A program made the translations under genes and the position numbers. Shown here in pieces: positions 6,448 through 11,903 of a stretch of 11,903 nucleotides of DNA (position 1 is its first letter; each line of letters begins with the position of its first letter). This stretch comes from DAIMZM01 sp036733985. Its GTDB lineage: Bacteria; Bacillota; Dehalobacteriia; UBA4068. The stretch lies in assembly GCA_036733985.1 (NCBI GenBank), contig DAIMZM010000077.1:1-11903 (forward strand), in the 5' to 3' direction. The notes under the pieces are model-generated. The model did no database searches and was not told where the DNA came from. It saw only the letters and a list, made by a program, of their open reading frames with translations.

Positions 6448-7833
6448 ATGGCATACGATAAAAACACCGACTACCAGGCTTTAATCAATCAGGCTGTTGC
6501 TGCCGGTAATTACAAGCTGGCGGCCCAATATGAGCAGCAGCGGAATGAGAAGATCACCAGCGAAGGTTCAGGCTACAGCACCACCAACAAGTATCAGGGA
6601 TATCTGGATGATACCGATTATGGGACTATCATCAAGCAGCAGATTTCTTCCGGGGCCAGCGCCGACGAGGTGCAAAGCATCCTGGGGAAAAGAGTGAACA
6701 AGGCCCTGAACACAGAGGGCCTGCAAAAGTACGCCTATGATGACATCTACGCGTCGGCCATGGACTATATCAACTCTGCGGCCAAATCATCCAAGCAGAA
6801 CGCGGAATTCTCCTATGCCAGCGCCCCCACCTATACTTCCAAATACGATGATCAGATCGCGCAGCTGACCCAGGCGCTGCTGAACCGCGACCCCTTCTCT
6901 TACGACTATACCACCGACCCGCAGTATTCCGCCATCAAGAAGCAGACCATGCGGGAAGCTGACCGCACCCAGGCGGATACCCTGGGCGGTTATGCGGCCA
7001 TGACCGGGGGCATTCCCTCCAGCGCCGCCATCACAGCAGCCAGCCAGGCAGGGGACTATGCCAAGTCCAGGGCTACGGATATCATCCCCGAGCTATACCA
7101 GGCGGCCCTGGCGAAATTCCAGGCCGAGGACGCTATGGCCCGCAACGACATCGGCCTGCTGATGGGCCAGGAGCAGTTCGCCTATGGTCAGTACCAGGAT
7201 CAGCTGGGGCAATACAATACGGACCGGGCTTTCGATTACGGCGTCTTCTCCGATGACCGGGCCCAGGCCAATTACATGGATGAGCTGGGCTATAACCGCC
7301 GTATTTACGGTGACGAGACGGCATACAGCCAGGCCCTGAATAAGGCCCAGACCATGGCGGCCCTGGGCGACTTCTCCGGCTATAAGGCCCTGGGGTATAG
7401 TGACCAGGAGATCGCCACCCTGAACGCGGCTTATCAGGCGGCGCAGACCACTACTAGCAGGAGCAGCGGGGGCGGTAGCTCTGGTGGTTCCGGCGGCGAT
7501 GAGGGTGGCGATTTGTTTGAAGCCATGAAGGCTTCCGGCAATCCGTATACTTTCCTTTCCAGCAATTATAAGAAGTACGGCGTGGCCTACAACTCGATCA
7601 CTGCGGTGTACAGAGAATATGAGGCCTGGCTGGAAGGCGGAGACGATGGGGGCGGGGTCGGAGATTCGACACTGGAGGAGATATGGAGGAATTCACAAAG
7701 CCAATTTAGTGTCAGCAATCGCGGTGTGCATAGCGCCGAGCCCGGTACGGAGCTGTACCGCGTGTTTGCTCAGGCAGCCAGAGCCGCCGGGTTCAGCCAA
7801 GCCGAGGTCGAGGCGTTCTTGGCCAGAAGATAG
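6448..7833 (+). CDS. Probable virion/ejection protein, 461 aa
   Basis: This protein is not of known enzymatic type. It is largely helical and rich in Ala, Gln, Tyr and Asp. A block at about residues 128-225 reads YTSKYDDQI, LLNRDPFSYDYTTDPQY, then TGGIPSSAAITAASQAGDY and ELYQAALAKF. This resembles structural proteins that follow hub genes in clostridial phages. A Ser/Gly linker (about 335-355) separates it from a C-terminal helical domain ending in AARAAGFSQAEVEAFLARR. GGGGGGA at 6435-6441 stands 6 bases before ATG 6448. The next gene begins 12 bases after its stop. Its place between a tail hub and a protein with an ejection-like N-terminus suggests it is carried inside the virion or delivered with DNA, which is inference. 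Confidence 0.7.
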   Translation: MAYDKNTDYQALINQAVAAGNYKLAAQYEQQRNEKITSEGSGYSTTNKYQGYLDDTDYGTIIKQQISSGASADEVQSILGKRVNKALNTEGLQKYAYDDIYASAMDYINSAAKSSKQNAEFSYASAPTYTSKYDDQIAQLTQALLNRDPFSYDYTTDPQYSAIKKQTMREADRTQADTLGGYAAMTGGIPSSAAITAASQAGDYAKSRATDIIPELYQAALAKFQAEDAMARNDIGLLMGQEQFAYGQYQDQLGQYNTDRAFDYGVFSDDRAQANYMDELGYNRRIYGDETAYSQALNKAQTMAALGDFSGYKALGYSDQEIATLNAAYQAAQTTTSRSSGGGSSGGSGGDEGGDLFEAMKASGNPYTFLSSNYKKYGVAYNSITAVYREYEAWLEGGDDGGGVGDSTLEEIWRNSQSQFSVSNRGVHSAEPGTELYRVFAQAARAAGFSQAEVEAFLARR

Positions 7834-7844
7834 GAGAATCGCAT

Positions 7845-10800
7845 ATGGCAAATTCCGAAAAATGGCGCAAAATTGTGGAAGAAGAATTCCGCAAAGATCA
7901 AAATAGCCAGGTCAACAGCCAGGACAAGAACACCAGTCAAGATGATGATTGGGATATTGACGCTATGATTGCCCGTGTGCAGGCTCAACGTGCGGCGAAA
8001 AAACCCTCCGCCGTGGTTCCGGCCCCGGAAAACGATATTGAAGAAAAGGACACCGGCCTGAACTTGTGGCAGCGGATTAGGAATAAGCTGTCTCCCGGCG
8101 CCTATGATGATAGTGAGATCGCCGGCAGCTGGTCAAACTGGATAGCCCTTGCCGCTACCAATAAGCAGCTGAATGATAACCAGAAGAAGCAGGCCAAGGC
8201 GGCGGCCAAAACGCTGAACAAGGCGGCCCGGAATGTTTTGGGCTGGGATCAGATAGCCGGATCGTCTGAGGAACAGCAGCAGGCTAACCGATATAAGGCC
8301 CTGGCCGCCGCTTTGGAAAATAAATCAAAAACCGCCAATGCCATTACAGGGGGTATAGCATCGTCAATCCCCTTCTCAGACTTTTTCAATAAGCCCGGCA
8401 GCGAGATCATGGACGAGGACAGCTTTAAGGCCATGTACGGGGATGACGCCGAGCTGATTAAAATGCTGCAAGGGTATAACACCTATGAAAGCCTTTACAC
8501 CGCGCAGCCAGCCGCTTTCAAAACCGCTAATCTGGTGGGTACTGCTGCGCAATTGATCGGCGGGAACCAGGCTGTGTCTGCCGCTACTTCCGCTATTAAG
8601 GGCTTTGCCAAGCTGGCCCCCTGGGTGCGGGCCGCCGTCAATAGCGGCGTCACCTTTGGGGCTTTTGGCGGTTTGCATGCTGCCGACGATGTCCCCACCC
8701 GTAAGGAGTGGGACGAATACCAGGAAAACCAGGCCGGAATTGCGGCTGAAATGGGTGCGACTTATACAAAGGCGGACTATGACCCCTGGCGGCAGGTGGG
8801 GTATGTGGCAAAGGAAACCGGCATCAACGCCCTGGGCGGCGCTGTGGGCAGCGTATTCAGTTCCGCCGTGGGGGCATTGGGCAAAGGCTTCCTGGTGAAG
8901 CATCAGATGCAAACCCCCTTCATGGAGGCGCTGCGGCAGACGCTGGCCGGTACCGCTTTTGCCGCTGGCGATACCGGGGCAACCTACTTCCTGTACCCGG
9001 AAGATCAGCGCCCGGACAGGGAACAAATTGCCCATGACCTGACGGCGGCTTTTATCTTCTCCGCTGTCACCGGCATGATCAGTACCGTCAAGACTACCGC
9101 CGCCCAAAAGACTTACCTGGATAACGCCGTCAGGCAGACCCAGGATTTGTATGGCCGCACCATCAACACCAACATGACCAACACGGAAAAGATGGCTGCC
9201 TTTGATGAAATATTGAAGATCAACAAAGACATCCGCACAGCCATCTCCCAGAATTATTATGACGGACAGCAGCAGTATATTGACGATATCATCGAAGGGC
9301 TGAACGCCCTGGATGACGAGATCATGCTGATCAAAAACCGCGCCCGCCTGCCAATGGGCGCGGCGGAAGGCCCGACCATTGATATTAACGATACAGGCGC
9401 GGCACCCCCTCCCCCGCCGCCAACCCAAAACATGCCCGCATCCGGCCTTGCAAGCCCGCCCATGCAGCGGCCAGGCGAGAGCGCGGTTTCGCCTGCGCCT
9501 GCCGCCGTCGCTAGGGCTGGGAGGGGCCAGGGCGGCCCTGGCCCAGTATCGGAAGAAACCGCAAAGGTGATCCAGGAGAGGGCCGCTGACTTCGGGGAAA
9601 ACGGCGGCAAGGCTTTTGTAGACCAATATGACGGCAAGACGGATACCGCCGCTTACTATGCCGGTTTCGCCCATTTCTATAATGCGGGCAAGGATGGGCG
9701 GAAGATTGAAGAAGCAGGCGGAGAACATGCCGCAGCCCTGACGGAGCCGCAAAGGTTTGCGGCTTATGCCGCCGGCCAGAATGATGCAGAAATGGTGCAA
9801 CCCCAGGAGGAAGCCAGCGAGATATTGCCTGCTGAGGAAGAAAGTGGTATAATTGAGGCGGAAGAAAGCGCGGGCGACACCGCCGCCTATGAGCGGGTGG
9901 CTGACGCGCTGATCGGGAAGTACATACGCAAGGGGACCGAGTTTAATTCCGGCGTCCTGTTCCAGGAAGCTGACCGGGCTTACGACGGGACAATGGCCAG
10001 CGGCGCCTACACCGTCAAGGACGCTTATGACGCCATGGAACTGGCGGTAAACAAGTTCCTGCTGGAAAGGTCTCAATATCTCAACACTGAAAAAGACCCG
10101 GCCAAGGTTATAGCGGAGCTGGAAAAGCTGGCTAATCTCCTGCCCACGCAGACCAAACGCACGGAGGAAATGGAAAGCTATCAGCAGTTTTCCACGCCCC
10201 CCAATATCGCTTATCTGGCTGCCTGGCTGGGCAATATCACCGGCAGCGATACGGTGGTCGAACCCTCTGCCGGAATTGGCGGCCTGGCAATCTTCCCCAA
10301 AGCCTGGGGCGCGAAAGTCATCGTCAACGAGCTTTCCAAGCGGCGGCTGGATTTGTTGAAAACCCTGGGCTTTGACCAGGTCTATAATGAGAATGCCGAG
10401 CAGCTGAACAATGTGCTGCCGGAAAGCGTCAGGCCCACCGTGGTATTGATGAACCCGCCCTTTTCCGCTACTGCGGGGCGGATGGCAGTCAACAAAACCA
10501 CCAATGCCAAGCGGCATATTGAACAAGCTTTGCTGCGTCTGGAAGACGGCGGGCGCTTGGTGGCGGTGCTGGGCAAAGGAATGGCTGACAGCGCTCCCAG
10601 CTTCAAAAGCTGGTGGGATGAGCTGCGTCAGACCTATGATATCCGGGCTAATATCAGCATCGACGGCAGCAACTACCGCAAATATGGAACCACCTTTGGC
10701 ATTCAGCTGGTGGTGATGGATAAGACCGGCCCGCAAAAAGGCCAAACTATTACCGGTACTTTTCAGACCTTGCAGGATATACCAAGGGCTTTGGAGGGCA

Positions 10801-11903
10801 TAAGAAATGACCGCGCAAACATTAGAACAACTGAACGAGAGGGCGCTCTCAAAAGTAGCGAAAAGCCTGCTGAGCAAACCGGAAGACAGGGAGCGCAGCC
10901 TGTACCTGGCGCAAGCGCTGGTGGAAGCGCTGGATTGGCGAAGCAAGGGCAAACTGGAAACCGACCCGGTGACCGAGGAAGAAGCGGACAGCCTATACCG
11001 CATCCTGGTGGAGCCGGAAGCGGGGTATCTGTGGCTGGAAAGCCTGGAGCCGCATCAACAATACCGCCTGCTGACGGAAAGCCCGCTACAGGAGTACAAC
11101 GGCCCGGTGCTGCTGGATTGGTTACAGAGGGCCAAAACCAAAGCGGCCAAACTATCCCTGCTGCTGGAAATGGCGGCGGCCAACTTGAACAACAACGGCG
11201 TGGAGCTGACGCCGCTGCACCCGGCGACCAGGGACTAAAGCCTGCCGGACGGCAAAAGGCCAGAAAAGAAGATAACGGCGTTTACGCCGAGTATATTCCC
11301 GCCAAGCTGACTGTCAAAGGAGCGAAAAAGCACCCCGCCCCATTGGTGGAGAGCGCGGCCATGGCCGCCGTCCCTGCCCCGCCAGCTACCTATACGCCGA
11401 ACCTGCCCCGCGAATTGATCGAAACCGGGGGGCTTTCTGACGCGCAGCTGGAAAACATTATCTATGCCGGGCAGGCCCATAGCCAGGTTCTGCCGGACGG
11501 TAACCGCCGCGGCTATTTCATCGGCGACGGTACCGGCGTGGGCAAGGGGCGGCAGCTGGCCGGCATTATCTTGGACAACTGGCGGCAGGGGCGGAAAAAG
11601 GCAATCTGGATCAGCAAAAACATTGACCTGCTGGAAGATGCTGTCCGCGACTGGACGGATATCGGCGGGGACAAAGACAGCATCCTGCCCCAGTACAAGG
11701 TGAAGCAGGACGGCAAGATTACCGCTGCCGACGGCATCCTGTTTTCCACCTATGACACGCTAAAAAGCGGCGAGGGCGCGAAAAGCCGTATTCAGCAGAT
11801 CGTGGATTGGGTGGGCAAGGACTTTGACGGCGTGATCGCTCTGGACGAGGCCCATAATATGGGCAATTTACTGGGCAAGACGGGGGCGCGGGGTAAAACC
11901 AAG
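7845..11903 (+). CDS. Polyvalent DNA methyltransferase-helicase, ejection-like N-terminus (3' partial)
   Basis: This frame is open for 1353 codons and runs off the right edge. GGAGA at 7833-7837 precedes ATG 7845. Residues 1-430 contain several Gly/Ala-rich hydrophobic stretches (about 165-182, 229-281, 325-350, 400-416), as in phage ejection proteins. A poly-Pro linker (518-569), a YDGKTDTAAYYAGFAHFYNAG element (near 595-616) and an acidic stretch (649-679) follow. The methyltransferase has FSTPPNIA (from 782), EPSAGIGG (806-813) and NPPF (870-873), the X-I-IV order of gamma N6-adenine enzymes. A low-complexity linker (988-1132) leads to a Strawberry-notch-type helicase with GTGVGK (Lys1234) and DEAH (1334-1337). 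Methyltransferase-helicase fusions such as P1 DarB are packaged and injected to block restriction. A similar role is inferred here. Confidence 0.9.
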   Translation, partial: MANSEKWRKIVEEEFRKDQNSQVNSQDKNTSQDDDWDIDAMIARVQAQRAAKKPSAVVPAPENDIEEKDTGLNLWQRIRNKLSPGAYDDSEIAGSWSNWIALAATNKQLNDNQKKQAKAAAKTLNKAARNVLGWDQIAGSSEEQQQANRYKALAAALENKSKTANAITGGIASSIPFSDFFNKPGSEIMDEDSFKAMYGDDAELIKMLQGYNTYESLYTAQPAAFKTANLVGTAAQLIGGNQAVSAATSAIKGFAKLAPWVRAAVNSGVTFGAFGGLHAADDVPTRKEWDEYQENQAGIAAEMGATYTKADYDPWRQVGYVAKETGINALGGAVGSVFSSAVGALGKGFLVKHQMQTPFMEALRQTLAGTAFAAGDTGATYFLYPEDQRPDREQIAHDLTAAFIFSAVTGMISTVKTTAAQKTYLDNAVRQTQDLYGRTINTNMTNTEKMAAFDEILKINKDIRTAISQNYYDGQQQYIDDIIEGLNALDDEIMLIKNRARLPMGAAEGPTIDINDTGAAPPPPPPTQNMPASGLASPPMQRPGESAVSPAPAAVARAGRGQGGPGPVSEETAKVIQERAADFGENGGKAFVDQYDGKTDTAAYYAGFAHFYNAGKDGRKIEEAGGEHAAALTEPQRFAAYAAGQNDAEMVQPQEEASEILPAEEESGIIEAEESAGDTAAYERVADALIGKYIRKGTEFNSGVLFQEADRAYDGTMASGAYTVKDAYDAMELAVNKFLLERSQYLNTEKDPAKVIAELEKLANLLPTQTKRTEEMESYQQFSTPPNIAYLAAWLGNITGSDTVVEPSAGIGGLAIFPKAWGAKVIVNELSKRRLDLLKTLGFDQVYNENAEQLNNVLPESVRPTVVLMNPPFSATAGRMAVNKTTNAKRHIEQALLRLEDGGRLVAVLGKGMADSAPSFKSWWDELRQTYDIRANISIDGSNYRKYGTTFGIQLVVMDKTGPQKGQTITGTFQTLQDIPRALEGIRNDRANIRTTEREGALKSSEKPAEQTGRQGAQPVPGASAGGSAGLAKQGQTGNRPGDRGRSGQPIPHPGGAGSGVSVAGKPGAASTIPPADGKPATGVQRPGAAGLVTEGQNQSGQTIPAAGNGGGQLEQQRRGADAAAPGDQGLKPAGRQKARKEDNGVYAEYIPAKLTVKGAKKHPAPLVESAAMAAVPAPPATYTPNLPRELIETGGLSDAQLENIIYAGQAHSQVLPDGNRRGYFIGDGTGVGKGRQLAGIILDNWRQGRKKAIWISKNIDLLEDAVRDWTDIGGDKDSILPQYKVKQDGKITAADGILFSTYDTLKSGEGAKSRIQQIVDWVGKDFDGVIALDEAHNMGNLLGKTGARGKTK
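9825..9853 (+). promoter_or_regulatory. Candidate internal sigma-A promoter with extended -10
   Basis: TTGCCT (9825-9830) is separated by 17 bases from a perfect TATAAT (9848-9853), with TG at 9845-9846 forming an extended -10. It lies in the part of the giant gene that encodes the acidic linker before the methyltransferase. Transcription would begin near 9860 and cover the methyltransferase, the nested frame at 10807 and the helicase. It is the best promoter match I found by eye, but chance is possible. Confidence 0.35.
10793..10797 (+). promoter_or_regulatory. Shine-Dalgarno of the nested gene
   Basis: GGAGG sits 9 bases before ATG 10807, inside the giant gene. An in-frame TAA at 10801-10803 lies between them, so the nested frame cannot be extended upstream and must start at or after 10807. 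Confidence 0.6.
10807..11238 (+). CDS. Nested overlapping gene inside the methyltransferase-helicase linker, 143 aa, unknown
   Basis: This complete frame lies wholly inside the giant gene in the +1 frame. The protein is soluble-looking and helical, with about one Leu in five residues and balanced Glu, Lys and Arg. Segments such as YLAQALVEALDW (33-44), TEEEADSLYRILVEPE and LLDWLQRAKTKAAKLSLLLEMAAANL look like amphipathic helices. It has no signal peptide or membrane segment. Codons are the usual ones for this phage (CTG, AGC, GAA, GCG, GTG), whereas the outer frame here uses GGA, CCT, GCT and CAA and yields low-complexity Gly/Pro/Gln/Arg/Ala. So the nested frame appears to be the constrained one. 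GGAGG 10793-10797 supports the start. The family is not recognised. It could act alone or with the enclosing protein; nothing in the sequence says which. Confidence 0.65.
   Translation: MTAQTLEQLNERALSKVAKSLLSKPEDRERSLYLAQALVEALDWRSKGKLETDPVTEEEADSLYRILVEPEAGYLWLESLEPHQQYRLLTESPLQEYNGPVLLDWLQRAKTKAAKLSLLLEMAAANLNNNGVELTPLHPATRD

Noticed and set aside
10163..10172. Internal start for a methyltransferase-only product at ATG 10170
   Set aside because: A GGAGG is present, but only two bases separate it from the in-frame ATG, too close for efficient initiation.
8376..11003. An 875-codon open frame on the - strand
   Set aside because: Its codons are exactly in register with those of the giant + strand gene. 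Stops there need sense TTA, CTA or TCA codons, which that gene rarely uses. The translation is unlike a folded protein and the sense frame has clear domain motifs.
11361..11903. Helicase as a separate gene starting at ATG 11361
   Set aside because: The upstream residues in the same frame (from about 11277) look like part of the helicase-associated region. The frame is continuous with the methyltransferase, and the ribosome binding site is weak. It remains possible if relatives show an outer-frame stop.

Overview
The window reads as part of a tailed-phage or prophage genome, most likely a short-tailed (podovirus-like) phage of a Gram-positive-type anaerobe in the Clostridia/Negativicutes range. 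The evidence is a single tightly packed + strand gene series, strong GGAGG ribosome binding sites, a moderately GC-rich composition, an XhlA-like/LLH-like lysis pair and a CHAP endolysin with a stalk-type C-terminal domain. Host and phage class are inference. No integrase, portal, capsid or terminase gene is present.

Layout, left to right. (1) 1-1052: the 3' end of a beta-rich tail fibre gene overlaps by ATGA a DUF6273-like C-type-lectin-fold protein. Its C-terminal segment has the codon pattern of a diversity-generating retroelement (DGR) variable repeat. (2) 1063-1548: an unrecognised 161-residue protein. (3) 1564-3045: the lysis module, made of an XhlA-like coiled-coil membrane protein, an LLH-type holin and a CHAP endolysin. 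The endolysin carries an in-frame internal start with its own Shine-Dalgarno in front of the C-terminal domain. (4) 3052-4308: a tail fibre with 25-residue repeats and a self-cleaving S74 chaperone. (5) 4310-4699: a small DUF1617-like protein. (6) 4705-6435: a tail-hub/stabilisation-type protein. (7) 6448-7833: a probable virion or ejection protein. (8) 7845 to the right edge: one uninterrupted frame of at least 1353 codons. It joins an ejection-protein-like N-terminus, a gamma-type N6-adenine DNA methyltransferase and the start of a Strawberry-notch-type helicase.

The most unusual feature is at 10807-11238. A 143-codon frame with its own Shine-Dalgarno and normal, CTG-rich codon use lies entirely inside the giant gene, in the +1 frame. 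It sits over the stretch where the giant protein becomes a low-complexity Gly/Pro/Gln/Ala linker between methyltransferase and helicase. This looks like a gene nested in a disordered linker.

How the genes may work together (inference): the fibre and DUF6273 proteins bind the host, and the DUF6273 protein may be diversified. The hub and ejection proteins deliver DNA, with the polyvalent methyltransferase-helicase perhaps co-injected to protect it, in the manner of P1 DarB. The lysis module ends the cycle. No tRNA, rRNA, CRISPR array or insertion sequence was seen, and there is no gene-free gap over 100 bases.
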